Counted from the stretch's first letter, positions 26,385-34,108 are shown. The stretch is DNA of 64,000 bases from Brachybacterium paraconglomeratum (GCF_003994255.1 NZ_ML133856.1:124001-188000); one strand, 5' to 3'. Numbers and translations are program-made. The notes: generated from the sequence alone by a model not told the origin.

Positions 26385-26990
26385 TCAGTCGAAGATGTCG
26401 TCCTCGTCGTCGCCGTCGTCGCCCATCCCGGCAGGGAGGCCGGTGCGGGCGCTGGGGGAGAGGCCCAGCTCGCGGATGTACGTCTTCAGCTGCACGCGGT
26501 ACTGGCCGGCGACGGTCGTCAGCGGGTTCTTCGAGGGGCCGCGCTGGCCCATCACGATCAGGCCGACGCGGGCGAGCTCGTGCTCGCACCATTCGAGGCG
26601 GGCGACGCACACGCACATGTCCACGACGATGGACCAGTCCGGATCCGAGAGGCCGATGGAGTTGCGGAGGATCGGGACGACCCGCCTCCACTCCTCCGCG
26701 GCGCGGCGCCGCACGAAGCGGGTGCCGTTGATCGCCTGCCGGCGGAGCTCGTACGCCTCGAGCTGCTTGTCGAAGCGGTACTGCCGCTGCGTGAAGTGCT
26801 CGATCGACTCGCCCTGCTCGCGCTCCGGCTCCTTCGGACGCCGCGGCGCCTTCGCCTCCGGGAACTCCCGCGACCAGTTCGGCTCGGGGAACTCCGCCGG
26901 CGGGAGCTTCACGCCCTCCTCGACGGGCCGGTGACTCGGGTTGCCCTCGCGGAGCACGGCGAGCGCCGGGCGCGCAGCGGGGCCGGCCAT
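26385..26990 (-). CDS. terminase small subunit (P27-like)
   Basis: A 201-residue protein. The ATG at 26990 follows GGAGGTGCCCG, a strong ribosome binding site, so the longer frame to 27116 is rejected. The central part (FVRRRAAEEWRRVVPILRNS, IVVDMCVCVARLEWCEHE) and the GPSKNPLTTVAGQYRVQLKTY block are typical of the P27 family, which recognises the packaging site. A patterned repeat array lies just upstream. Confidence 0.87.
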   Translation of the reverse strand: MAGPAARPALAVLREGNPSHRPVEEGVKLPPAEFPEPNWSREFPEAKAPRRPKEPEREQGESIEHFTQRQYRFDKQLEAYELRRQAINGTRFVRRRAAEEWRRVVPILRNSIGLSDPDWSIVVDMCVCVARLEWCEHELARVGLIVMGQRGPSKNPLTTVAGQYRVQLKTYIRELGLSPSARTGLPAGMGDDGDDEDDIFD

Positions 26991-27000
26991 CGGGCACCTC

Positions 27001-27430
27001 CTCGGTGGTCGGAAGATCCCGAAGGGGACCCCCTGATCAGAACTGTCCAACCTGCGGGGCCACGAGTTCTCCTCCCCGGCGGTCCCGGAGGGGGCGGGGG
27101 GAGGGGGTCCCCCCACCCATCACCGCAGGTCAGAGCGTCGCGGCGAGCGGCGAGCGCGCGGCGCGACGCGCGGCGCGGCCGACAAACCCGCAGGTCAGCG
27201 GCTCGTCGCTTCGACGGTCCTTCGTGATGCGAGCGACGAAAGCGCAGGTCAGAACGTCGAGCGCGACGAGCGAGCGCGCCGAGCGCTCAGCAAACCCGCA
27301 GGTCACAGCGTCGAAGGCTGAGCGCACGAGCCGTCGATCAGCGCTGCATCGCGCGAGGTCAGCGCGTCGAGCTCGGGACCGAAGCTGGTCCTTCGCGGGT
27401 CCGACGCGCGACGGTCAGCGAGCGTTGCCC
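27001..27430. repeat. Non-coding packaging-site candidate with six ~55-bp spaced repeats
   Basis: This gap holds no gene. Repeats of the type CGCAGGTCAnnGCGTCG start at 27124, 27189, 27243, 27297, 27354 and 27409 (the last two weaker), so the spacing is 65, 54, 54, 57 and 55 bp. Two copies are preceded by AAACCC. An inverted AACCTGCGGG lies at 27049-27058, and a G-rich stretch able to fold back lies at about 27086-27118. The place between an HNH endonuclease and the terminase small subunit fits a cos site with terminase-binding repeats. The cut position cannot be read from the sequence. Confidence 0.7.
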
Positions 27431-27759
27431 CGCCATCGCACAGCACGACCGGCAGCCCGGAGGTTGCACCGGCGGTGTGCCGGACCGAGGTACCCGGTGC
27501 GGTCGTCCGTGTGGTCCGGGGACCACTCCGCATCGGGGGCGATGTACTCCCCGCACCGCACACACCGGGCGGTGCCGGTAGCCACGATGGGCGCCCACCG
27601 TGCACGCTCCACCTCGTGCTCCCGGCCGTAGCCGCGCTGCTGCCGTGTGCCTCGCACGCGCTCATGCCGAGAGGCGTGCTCGGTGCAGTACCGCTCGCCC
27701 ACCCCGATGGTGTCGGGGCATCCCGGCACGGGGCACGGGCGGCGGGGTGCGCGGGGCAT
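27415..27759 (-). CDS. HNH endonuclease next to terminase
   Basis: A 114-residue protein; the ATG at 27759 follows GGAGG. Zinc pairs CPVPGC and CVRCGE, then WSPDHTDDR and HRRCNLRAAG give the beta-beta-alpha-metal HNH fold. HNH proteins next to terminase are known to help terminase cut cos DNA in HK97-like phages, and this gene borders the repeat array. Its last bases overlap the weakest repeat. Confidence 0.88.
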   Translation of the reverse strand: MPRAPRRPCPVPGCPDTIGVGERYCTEHASRHERVRGTRQQRGYGREHEVERARWAPIVATGTARCVRCGEYIAPDAEWSPDHTDDRTGYLGPAHRRCNLRAAGRAVRWRGNAR

Positions 27760-27953
27760 GGCCACCTCCCACGATGTGCACGCCGGCGGGCCACCCCGGG
27801 GGAGTGGGCCGCGGGTGGACCCGCCGGCGGCAAGGGGGCTCGGGTGAGGGGTCAGCGCCGGGGCGGAGCACCGACGCTCCCGGCAGCACGAGGCGCGGTC
27901 ACATCAGGACCACCACCTCGGTCAAGGGCATGCACCACCAGCCCCGAGCATGC

Positions 27954-27993
27954 GAGAACCCCGGGAGCCTCGAGGGGCTCGACCGGGGTTCTC
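27954..27993. terminator. Strong bidirectional hairpin between early and packaging genes
   Basis: Stem GAGAACCCCGG (27954-27964) with CCGGGGTTCTC (27983-27993), extended by an inner GAGCC/GGCTC stem. It follows the early operon's last gene (stop 28034) in the minus direction and probably separates early from late transcription. The gap 27766-28033 otherwise shows only GC-rich sequence where a late promoter may lie. Confidence 0.72.
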
Positions 27994-28033
27994 GACCAGG
28001 ATCAGGGCATGCTGAACACGCGCCTGCAGGTTA

Positions 28034-28837
28034 CTACACGGCGGGCTCCGATGTGCACGACCCCTCCTCCTCTCGGCGTGTCCGCACATGCCCACGCACA
28101 CGATGGAAGTCCGCGAGCTCGTCGGCGCCGTACCGGCCCCGCTCGTCCGGCAGCGCGAAGTACACCGGCTCGACGTGCACGTGCTCGCCCGCCGCGCGGG
28201 TCTCACGCTTCGACTCCTCCCGCGCTCGAGCCTTCGCCCTCGAGCGATGCGCCTTGATCCGATCCGAGATCCCCGGCCAGAAGTGATCCGCCTCCGCCGG
28301 CGTCATCCGGTACGAGCCCGGCGCCTCGTCGAGCAGCGCACGCATGTGGTCCTCGATCAGCGACGGGTCCACCGTCCTCGGCTCGACCCGCTCGACATCA
28401 CCGACCAGCGACCGCAGCAGACCGAGCGTCTGCCCGAGCCGCAGCTCGACCCACCGAGCCAGCTCCTCATGCGCCACGACCCACCGCGCCGCACCCTTCA
28501 CGAACTCGACCGCCGCCGCCATCGACTCGCCCGCCACCGACCGCTCGCCCTGCCACTCCCGCACCGCGTCGGCGATCTCCCGCAGCACCGTCACCGGATG
28601 CGGCAGATCATCACCCTCGGTCGCATGCTCCGACACCGGACCCAGCAGAGCCAACGCCCGCCCACCCGGCAACGGCCGCTCGCTCGACCTCGCCGGCGCC
28701 ATCGACAGCGACGACCGCCCGATCGACAGCATCACGTCCGACACCTCGCCCAGCAGCCGCGGCACCTCGTCGAGCTCGTTCCGCAGACGGTTCACCCGGT
28801 TCTCGAAGTCCCAGGCCTCATGCAGTCCCTCGCTCAC
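28034..28837 (-). CDS. hypothetical protein, coupled to the replication gene
   Basis: A 267-residue, strongly helical and charged protein starting MSEGLHEAWDFENRVNRLRN. It overlaps the replication-type gene by 4 bases (ATGA). The C-terminal half has TPAEADHFWPGISDRIKAHR, then a basic stretch (SRAKARAREESKRETRA) and YGADELADFHRVRGH. No domain recognised. Position and coupling suggest a partner in replication, for example a DNA-binding or loader protein. Confidence 0.7.
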   Translation of the reverse strand: MSEGLHEAWDFENRVNRLRNELDEVPRLLGEVSDVMLSIGRSSLSMAPARSSERPLPGGRALALLGPVSEHATEGDDLPHPVTVLREIADAVREWQGERSVAGESMAAAVEFVKGAARWVVAHEELARWVELRLGQTLGLLRSLVGDVERVEPRTVDPSLIEDHMRALLDEAPGSYRMTPAEADHFWPGISDRIKAHRSRAKARAREESKRETRAAGEHVHVEPVYFALPDERGRYGADELADFHRVRGHVRTRREEEGSCTSEPAV

Positions 28838-30171
28838 CGCTCCTCCTCACACTTCCAGCACGGGGCGTTGATCCCATGCTCCATACACGTCGTCTCCTCA
28901 CCCAGCGAAGAGGGCGGCCCATGATGGCGATACCAGGCAGACCCGAACCTCCCAGGCACAGACCCCGGATCCACCACCGGAGGATCACCCACCTCCACAC
29001 GACTCCCAGCCCCAGAAGCACCACCGCTCCCAGCACCACGAGACCTCTTCCGCCGACGACGCCGACGGTGACCCGAGCCGGAACCCTGGCCCTGCCCAGA
29101 ACCCTCTCCCTGACCCTGACCCTGGCCATGCCCGGGCGCGTCCACGCGCGGGCGCGCACCCGCACGGGACAGCGGATCAGGCTGATTTCCGGTCTGATCC
29201 GGCCTGATCTGATCTGATCCAGGACGTTCCCGCTGGTAGATCAAGCGCGGATCAGATCCGATCAGATCTGATCCAGCCTGATCGGGGGCCGCGGGAGCCG
29301 GGGCCGGTGCGGCGGAGCCGGATCCGGGAGGGGTGGAGCTGCCCTGCGTCCGCTCGGGGCGAGCCTGCTCCACCTCCTCCGGATCGACAGCCCATGCCGG
29401 CGGCGGGCCCGGGTCCTCCTCGAGGCTGCTGGGCGACCCTGCGTCCATACGGAGCGAGTCCACCCAGGGATCCGTCGACGGCGACCCTTCGTCCCTGCGG
29501 GGCGAGTCCACCATGTCGACGAGATCCTCGTGCCTCGGCGCCGGGCGCAGGACCATGCCCGCTTCCTCCGGCGTGCGGCGGCCCTTCTTGCGGTTGCACG
29601 ACCGGCAGGACAGCACGACGTTCCGGGCCCCGTAGGCCTTCGTGGGATCGACGTGGTCCATCTCCGGTGCGCGGTCGGACTTCCTGTCCTGCCGGCGTAC
29701 CGTCTCGCCGCAGTAGCGGCACTTCCCGATCGTCGGGTTCTGCGGATCCGTGCAGTCGCGCATCCAGACGGACTGGACGAGCACGGGGTCCTGCAGCTCC
29801 TTGCGCTTGCGGCGCGTGGTCTTCACCTGCTCGCCGCGGTCGTAGCGCAGATCGAACCAGTCGTGGAAGAGGAACGTGCCGCCCTCGACCGCCGGGCAGC
29901 GCGGGCAGTCGTGGTCCGGCGCATGCCAGAACCCGGCCTCGACCAGAAGCGACGCGAGCATGTCCGCCGAGCGAGGATCCAGCGTTGCGCGGATCAACTC
30001 CACCCGGGACACGACCCCGTCGGTCAGGGAAGCCTGCACCGAGGCGCCGGCGATCGTCCACAGCCCCATCGCGGCTAACCCCGTCAGGTCACCCGCCGCG
30101 GCGCGCTCGTAGGCAAGCGTCCTCACCTTCGAGCTCGTGGGTAAATCGTCGTCCACCTGGAAGAACGGCAC
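28834..30171 (-). CDS. replication-organiser-like protein with internal HNH domain
   Basis: A 445-residue protein, GTG start after GGAGGAGGGAC. Residues 1-115 resemble phage replisome organisers (MPFFQVDDDLPTSSKVRTL, LTGLAAMGLWTIAGASVQ, FLFHDWFDLRY). Residues about 150-205 form an HNH domain: C151, C154, D172-H173, C189, C192, N193. From 210 on the chain is disordered (Pro/Gly/Arg-rich), with a Cys pair at the end (APCWKC). The segment at about 295-333 is encoded by a dense GATC repeat cluster. The layout, initiator with repeats inside its own gene, recalls lambda O and its origin. The fusion with HNH is unusual. Confidence 0.72.
   Translation of the reverse strand: MPFFQVDDDLPTSSKVRTLAYERAAAGDLTGLAAMGLWTIAGASVQASLTDGVVSRVELIRATLDPRSADMLASLLVEAGFWHAPDHDCPRCPAVEGGTFLFHDWFDLRYDRGEQVKTTRRKRKELQDPVLVQSVWMRDCTDPQNPTIGKCRYCGETVRRQDRKSDRAPEMDHVDPTKAYGARNVVLSCRSCNRKKGRRTPEEAGMVLRPAPRHEDLVDMVDSPRRDEGSPSTDPWVDSLRMDAGSPSSLEEDPGPPPAWAVDPEEVEQARPERTQGSSTPPGSGSAAPAPAPAAPDQAGSDLIGSDPRLIYQRERPGSDQIRPDQTGNQPDPLSRAGARPRVDAPGHGQGQGQGEGSGQGQGSGSGHRRRRRRKRSRGAGSGGASGAGSRVEVGDPPVVDPGSVPGRFGSAWYRHHGPPSSLGEETTCMEHGINAPCWKCEEER
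29173..29285. repeat. GATC-rich iteron cluster, candidate phage replication origin
   Basis: Twelve GATC tetramers in 113 bp, several spaced exactly five bases apart, including a perfect 14-bp palindrome GATCAGATCTGATC at 29260-29273 and a run CTGATCTGATCTGATCC at about 29204-29220. It lies inside the replication-type gene, in a part encoding a disordered linker. This fits an origin embedded in its initiator gene. Confidence 0.6.
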
Positions 30172-30204
30172 GTCCCTCCTCCTCTCCTTCGTTCACCAGC
30201 GCGG

Positions 30205-30393
30205 TCAGTCCGAGCACCGGCACTCACCGGTCGTCGGGTTGATCAGCCCGTCACAGGACGGGCAGGTCTCTCCAGCCATCGACATCACCTCCCCTCCGTC
30301 GGGACACGGCCGCGGCGGCGCGGCGCGGACAGGGCACGGCGCAGCAGCGCCGAGCCAGCTCGGGGCGCGCCGACGGCAGCGGACAGCGCTCAT
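30205..30393 (-). CDS. small zinc-ribbon-like protein
   Basis: 62 residues from an ATG that overlaps the upstream stop (ATGA). The recognisable part is the last 26 residues, MSMAGETCPSCDGLINPTTG plus CRC, a C-x2-C...C-x-C metal-binding pattern. An internal ATG at 30285 is preceded by GGAGGGGAGGTG and may be the true start, as the first 36 residues are Arg/Pro/Ala-rich without clear fold. Function unknown. Confidence 0.5.
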   Translation of the reverse strand: MSAVRCRRRAPSWLGAAAPCPVRAAPPRPCPDGGEVMSMAGETCPSCDGLINPTTGECRCSD

Positions 30394-30761
30394 GCCTGAT
30401 CCCCGCAGTCGGCGAGCGCCTCGGCGTCGTCGCCGGGTTCGGTGGTGCCGGTGAGGGGCTGCCAGGGCGTGACGTAGACGGTCTTCTGGCGGCCGCCGGC
30501 GCGGTGGCGGAGGGTCTCGGCCTCGACCTCGACGGGGAGCAGCGCGACCCAGCGGGCGCCCCAGGCCATCAGGCGGGACTCGAACTCGAAATCCGGGCTG
30601 CCGGTCACTTCCCAGACCTGGGTGCCACCGATCTCTCCTCCGCGCACCAGCGCGATGGGAGGCTCGCCCGGTTCGGTGCCGACGAGGATTGCGGTGTCGG
30701 GCAGGAGGCTGATCTGCTCGGCCGACTCGATCGGGGTGGGGACCCAGATGGTGGTGGTCAT
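30390..30761 (-). CDS. phage protein, paralogue of the 30758-31138 product
   Basis: 123 residues from ATG 30761, which overlaps the upstream stop (ATGA). It shares IESAEQ...LP..T, then M.W...LP.E.E..T and VTPW with its upstream neighbour, so the pair arose by tandem duplication. Beta-rich, no known domain or membrane segment. Found in early operons of related phages as small unknowns; role not known. Confidence 0.68.
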   Translation of the reverse strand: MTTTIWVPTPIESAEQISLLPDTAILVGTEPGEPPIALVRGGEIGGTQVWEVTGSPDFEFESRLMAWGARWVALLPVEVEAETLRHRAGGRQKTVYVTPWQPLTGTTEPGDDAEALADCGDQA

Positions 30762-31138
30762 CGCTCCTCCCACGGGGTAACGAGCCGCTTCACGTGCCGG
30801 ACCTGCAGATCGCCGGGCGGAAGCGCGTAGGCCGCCTGTGTGTACGCGATCCTGGCGTCGAGCTCGGCGAACACCTGGGGGTCGATCTGCGTCTGCTCCT
30901 CGGCTTCGATGGGCACGAGAGCCGTCCAGCCGACCATGCGAGCGTCATCTGCTGTGCCCTGCGAGTGGACCAGCCACAGGGGCACGCCCTCTGAGGTCTC
31001 CTCGGGGCCGACCTTGACCGCGGCCGCGTTCTCGAAGGCCTCGGGCCTCTCCGGTCCGAGGAGCGCGATCGTTCCGACCGGGAGCGCTTCGGCCTGCTCG
31101 GCGGACTCGATCAGGACGGGGCGGTACAGGGTGGTCAT
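30758..31138 (-). CDS. phage protein, paralogue of the 30390-30761 product
   Basis: 126 residues starting MTTLYRPVLIESAEQAEALP. ATGA overlaps join it to both neighbours. Shares the IESAEQ, MVGWTALVPIEAEEQT and VTPW blocks with the next gene but has an extra helical segment (VFAELDARIAYTQAAYALPP). Function unknown. Confidence 0.68.
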   Translation of the reverse strand: MTTLYRPVLIESAEQAEALPVGTIALLGPERPEAFENAAAVKVGPEETSEGVPLWLVHSQGTADDARMVGWTALVPIEAEEQTQIDPQVFAELDARIAYTQAAYALPPGDLQVRHVKRLVTPWEER

Positions 31139-31392
31139 GCGATCACCTCGCAGGGGTGCTCGCGGCGGAGGCCGGCGATGGTGATCGAGCCGAGCGTGAT
31201 AGACACCCGCACGTCTGCAACGATCGTGCGGCTCGGCTCGGCCCACGTGCCGTCCACCAGGACGTCGGAGTCGATACTGAGGTCGACCAGCAGTCCCGAG
31301 AGGGTGCTCCCCTCGTGCTGGACGATGATGCGGTCGCGGCCGATCGCGTCGGCGGCGAGCGCGCCGACGGTCGAGGGGGAGGTCTGGGTCAT
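31135..31392 (-). CDS. hypothetical phage protein
   Basis: 85 residues starting MTQTSPSTVGALAADAIG, with AAGGAAG ahead of the ATG (GGGGACGGGCCGC lies further back). Beta-rich body: DRIIVQHEGSTLSGLLVDLS then RTIVADVRVSITLGSITIAG. Overlaps both neighbours by 4 bases. The pattern of regular strands suggests a small beta-barrel; no family recognised. Confidence 0.65.
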   Translation of the reverse strand: MTQTSPSTVGALAADAIGRDRIIVQHEGSTLSGLLVDLSIDSDVLVDGTWAEPSRTIVADVRVSITLGSITIAGLRREHPCEVIA

Positions 31393-31601
31393 CGGTTCTT
31401 CCTTCGGGGACGGGCCGCGGGCCGGGTGTAGCAGCCCTGGCAGTCGGGATCGGTGTCGAGCGCGGCGCGGTCGTCCAGGAGGACGGGCATGCCGCAGAGG
31501 GTGAAGCGGGAGCCGTCGTCCGGCGTGCCGATCGAGGCGACGACGTGGGCGACGCGGCCGCGGCGCAGCCGGACCCTCGTGCCGGGACGGTGGCGGCTCA
31601 T
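31389..31601 (-). CDS. small Cys-containing phage protein
   Basis: 70 residues starting MSRHRPGTRVRLRRGRVA. A beta-strand segment with FTLCGMPVLL is followed by DPDCQGCYTR, giving a C...C-x2-C set that may bind metal, and a basic tail. Four-base overlaps with both neighbours. This composition (…CGM...D..C..C) recurs in small actinobacterial phage genes; function unknown. Confidence 0.62.
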   Translation of the reverse strand: MSRHRPGTRVRLRRGRVAHVVASIGTPDDGSRFTLCGMPVLLDDRAALDTDPDCQGCYTRPAARPRRKNR

Positions 31602-31978
31602 GCGTCGGCCTCCGCGGTGTAGCAGGTGGTCCGCACGCTCGTGACGCGGTAGTCCGTCCCGTCGATCGAGAGCACCGCCTGGTCGAGGTCCCGGCCGTTC
31701 GTGGCGACGATGCCCTGGCCGCCGTCTTGCGCACCGCCGATGAAGTGGACGCACTGCACGCCGCGCGACGGCGGGGTCGGCTCGGCCGGCGCGGGCGGGG
31801 GCGGGCAGGAGTGCGCGGCGTAGAGGAACGTCCACAGAGCGGCAACGCCGGCCCAGAGCGCGAGGATCCAGTCCTGGGCGAGCAGCGCGGGGATCACGTA
31901 GCCACCGGCCGCGATCCCGAACACGCACGGCGCGACGAGGCGCAGCACAGCGCGGGCACGACGAGGTAAGCGGATCAC
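31598..31978 (-). CDS. membrane protein with small C-terminal domain
   Basis: 126 residues. Two hydrophobic helices at about 12-32 (LRLVAPCVFGIAAGGYVIP) and 35-55, a Pro-rich linker (CPPPPAPAEPTPPSRG), then a compact domain (VQCVHFIGGAQDGGQGIVAT and LSIDGTDYRVTSV). Overlaps both neighbours by 4 bases. Function unknown. Confidence 0.65.
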   Translation of the reverse strand: MIRLPRRARAVLRLVAPCVFGIAAGGYVIPALLAQDWILALWAGVAALWTFLYAAHSCPPPPAPAEPTPPSRGVQCVHFIGGAQDGGQGIVATNGRDLDQAVLSIDGTDYRVTSVRTTCYTAEADA

Positions 31979-32544
31979 CGACCCTCACCGCCTCCGGCGA
32001 GCGCGCGCACGGTCTCGCACGGCGCGGGGACGGGGTAGACGCGGCCGCGAGTGCAGTGGCCGCAGTTCCCGTCCGCGTCGATGGCGTGGACGTCGCGGAC
32101 GCGCTGTGCAGCCCGCACCTCCTCACCCACGAGCGGCGCGAGGGCTTCGAGCACCTTCTCCGCGATGCGATAGCGGAGCGAGAGCGGCACCCATTCGCCA
32201 TGCGCGTCCATGACCGCACCCGCGACCAGGTTGCGCAGGTGGGGGTCTTCGGGGTTCATTGCTCCTCCTCGTGCCGTGCCCCGTCGAGCGGCGGACAGGC
32301 CTCGCTTCACCCGTTCGATGGTGTCCGGCGTCCACTCGGTGTCGGGCGGCAGGTCCGCGCTGAACGCGGCGAGGTACGCCTGCACCTCGGCGTCGGTCGG
32401 CTCCTGTGCGGCGAGGTGGGTGCGCGCCCACTTGGAGCCCGAGAGCCACGCTGTGAGCGGGTCGAGTCCGTCGGGGAAGGTGGCAAGGTCCGCGCGCGCG
32501 GCGGCGTACTGCTGCTCGTCGGTGATGCCGTCGTTGCGCTTCAT
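31975..32544 (-). CDS. hypothetical phage protein, possible fusion of two small domains
   Basis: 189 residues from ATG 32544 after GAAGGAGAACG. The first half (DGITDEQQYAAARADLATF to RVKRGLSAAR) and the second half (MNPEDPHLRNLVAGAVMDAH, then CGHCTRGRVYP) look like separate domains; the second begins with an internal ATG preceded by GAGGAGCA, so it may also be made alone. The second half has a C-x2-C pair. Function unknown. Confidence 0.62.
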   Translation of the reverse strand: MKRNDGITDEQQYAAARADLATFPDGLDPLTAWLSGSKWARTHLAAQEPTDAEVQAYLAAFSADLPPDTEWTPDTIERVKRGLSAARRGTARGGAMNPEDPHLRNLVAGAVMDAHGEWVPLSLRYRIAEKVLEALAPLVGEEVRAAQRVRDVHAIDADGNCGHCTRGRVYPVPAPCETVRALAGGGEGR

Positions 32545-32714
32545 CGTTCGTTCTCCTTCTCGGTGAGGCCGACCTCGGCCAGGGCGGCGAGGATCTTCGC
32601 CTCGGCGGTGAGGAGCGGCTTCGACGGACGGACACCCCATCCGCGAGGTGCCGCGAGTTCCCGTTCGAGAGCGGTGGCCTCGGTGTCGGTGAGGCTGACT
32701 CGGATGTGCTTCAC
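32541..32714 (-). CDS. small hypothetical protein
   Basis: 57 residues, GTG start: VKHIRVSLTDTEATALEREL, followed by a helical end (LTAEAKILAALAEVGLTEKE). The strand-helix-helix pattern recalls a ribbon-helix-helix DNA-binding protein, though the match is weak. ATGA overlap with the next gene and 4-base overlap with the previous. Confidence 0.58.
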   Translation of the reverse strand: MKHIRVSLTDTEATALERELAAPRGWGVRPSKPLLTAEAKILAALAEVGLTEKENER

Positions 32715-32887
32715 GGTGCCTCCCGGTGCTCGGCGGGCTTGGCGAGGCCGACGGCGACGAGCGGCGCGTCCAGGGCCTCCTGGTGGGTGGGGTATCCGGC
32801 TCGGCCCACGAGCACGATTCCGTAGCGGTAGAGGGAGGCGCACCACACGCCGGGGGCGGCGCGGAACACCTCGGCGCGGTGCCTCAT
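32711..32887 (-). CDS. small hypothetical protein
   Basis: 58 residues: MRHRAEVFRAAPGVWCASLY then VLVGRAGYPTHQEALDAPLV. A short beta-hairpin and helix of the double-stranded RNA-binding or DUF1508-like shape is possible but not certain. Joined to its neighbours by 4-base overlaps. Confidence 0.58.
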   Translation of the reverse strand: MRHRAEVFRAAPGVWCASLYRYGIVLVGRAGYPTHQEALDAPLVAVGLAKPAEHREAP

Positions 32888-33561
32888 GCGGCACCGTCCT
32901 CGGGGGCGCGGGCGCCGCCCTTCGAGAGGCCCTCCGCGAGGTAGTCGGCGAGGCGGGTGTAGCCGTCGGTGCGGTACACCTCCCCGCCGTCGCGGTCGGC
33001 GTCCATGAGCAGCCGCTCGATCTCCTCGGCTCCTTCGGGCCGCTTCGGGGGCTCGGTCAGCGCGGCGGCAAGAGCACGGCGGAAGTCTTCTGCCCGGTCG
33101 GCGTCCCATCGAGCCGTGGTGGTCTCGATGTTGTAGTAGGCGGACAGGCCCCGGTAGAGCATCTCGTCGGTGATCGCGTCCGGGGTGAGGGGACGGGACT
33201 CGGCGAGGCGTGTCGCCCCCGCGCCCAGCTCCTCCTGCAACACCAGATGAGCGCGGAGCAGGTCATCCCGGACGTCACGGAAGTAGTTCCGCCAGCGGAT
33301 CGCCCGCCGGGCCGTCTCCTTCCACAGCGCGGCCCGCTTCTCGGCCTTCTCCGCGCGGGCGACGGCCTGGTCTCGCTGCTGCTGGACGAGGGCGAGGGTG
33401 AGCTCGTCCTTCTCGTGGCGGATGTACGATCCGGGCTCGCCCCACTCGAGGCCGGAGGGCAGTCGATGCGGCCCCTCGTGGCCGAGCTCGCGGCCGCAGT
33501 GGCGGGAGTCGTCGAGGACGCCTCCGGGAGAGATGGGGCATCGGGGCTTGCGACTGGTCAT
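32884..33561 (-). CDS. hypothetical phage protein with coiled coil
   Basis: 225 residues starting MTSRKPRCPISPGGVLDDSR. The N-terminus has C8...C22 and His residues (HCGRELGHEGPH), likely a small metal site; residues about 52-100 form a coiled coil ([20 protein letters not shown]); the C-terminal part is helical (EMLYRGLSAYYNIE, GAEEIERLLMDADRDG). No family recognised. Confidence 0.65.
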   Translation of the reverse strand: MTSRKPRCPISPGGVLDDSRHCGRELGHEGPHRLPSGLEWGEPGSYIRHEKDELTLALVQQQRDQAVARAEKAEKRAALWKETARRAIRWRNYFRDVRDDLLRAHLVLQEELGAGATRLAESRPLTPDAITDEMLYRGLSAYYNIETTTARWDADRAEDFRRALAAALTEPPKRPEGAEEIERLLMDADRDGGEVYRTDGYTRLADYLAEGLSKGGARAPEDGAA

Positions 33562-33572
33562 GTCGTGTCTCC

Positions 33573-33689
33573 TCAGAGGGCGAGGCCGACCGCGACGAGC
33601 ACGGCGGTCAGCGGGTACAGGACGAGGCAGATGGTCAGGTGGGCGTGATCCACGGCGGCGGCGTACAGGCGGCGGTCGGTGAGGGTCAT
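33573..33689 (-). CDS. very small membrane protein
   Basis: 38 residues: MTLTDRRLYAAAVDHAHLTI followed by a single hydrophobic helix. ATGA overlap with the secreted-protein gene upstream and 11 bp before the next ATG. Too short for most gene finders, but the overlap supports it. Confidence 0.5.
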   Translation of the reverse strand: MTLTDRRLYAAAVDHAHLTICLVLYPLTAVLVAVGLAL

Positions 33690-34108
33690 CGGGTCTGCTC
33701 CTTCTCCCACCACGCGGGCGGGGTGACGGTGACCGTGCCGGAGATGGGCTGCACGCCCGGCGCCTCCGCACGGAACTGCACGACGATCGGGTGATCGGCC
33801 GGCTGGTCCTCGAACACGACGGAGACGAGGTCCGTCGCGCCCCAGGGATCGAGGCGATGAGTCGTGGTGCGGGCATCCGCCCCGACCGCGACCGTGACCA
33901 CCAGTCCCGGCACCGGGTCGCCGCCGCGGGTCATGACCTTCGTGTTCGCGTAGACGGCGAGCGCCTCCGCGCCGACGGTCGCGGTGAGGTTCGTGAAGAC
34001 CAGGACGTCGCGGAGCTGCGAGGTCGCGATCGCGGGCGCGGCCACCGCGACGAGCGCAGCTGGTGCCGTCCATGCCGCGGCGCGGAGGAGGGTCCGTCGC
34101 GTGGTCAT
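33686..34108 (-). CDS. exported protein with twin-arginine-like signal
   Basis: 140 residues. MTTRRTLLRAAAWTAPAALV begins with Arg-Arg and a hydrophobic core ending APAIATS, a Tat-type signal peptide. The mature part (about 105 residues) is all-beta and Ig-like: VLVFTNLTATVGAEALAVYA, GDPVPGLVVTVAVGAD, SGTVTVTPPAW. Export from a phage early operon is unusual. It could act on the cell surface of the lysogen or newly infected cell. Overlaps both neighbours by 4 bases. Confidence 0.68.
   Translation of the reverse strand: MTTRRTLLRAAAWTAPAALVAVAAPAIATSQLRDVLVFTNLTATVGAEALAVYANTKVMTRGGDPVPGLVVTVAVGADARTTTHRLDPWGATDLVSVVFEDQPADHPIVVQFRAEAPGVQPISGTVTVTPPAWWEKEQTR

Noticed and set aside
24181-26934. 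Plus-strand open frame of 917 codons
   Set aside because: Antisense of the terminase and portal genes.
27124-27424. CRISPR array
   Set aside because: Repeats are short and imperfect, spacers are themselves similar, and no cas genes are present; a packaging site fits better.
29173-29285. Restriction or Dam-type GATC methylation cluster as the main explanation
   Set aside because: No methylase gene is in the prophage and Dam is not typical of this group; the iteron pattern inside an initiator-like gene is a better reading.
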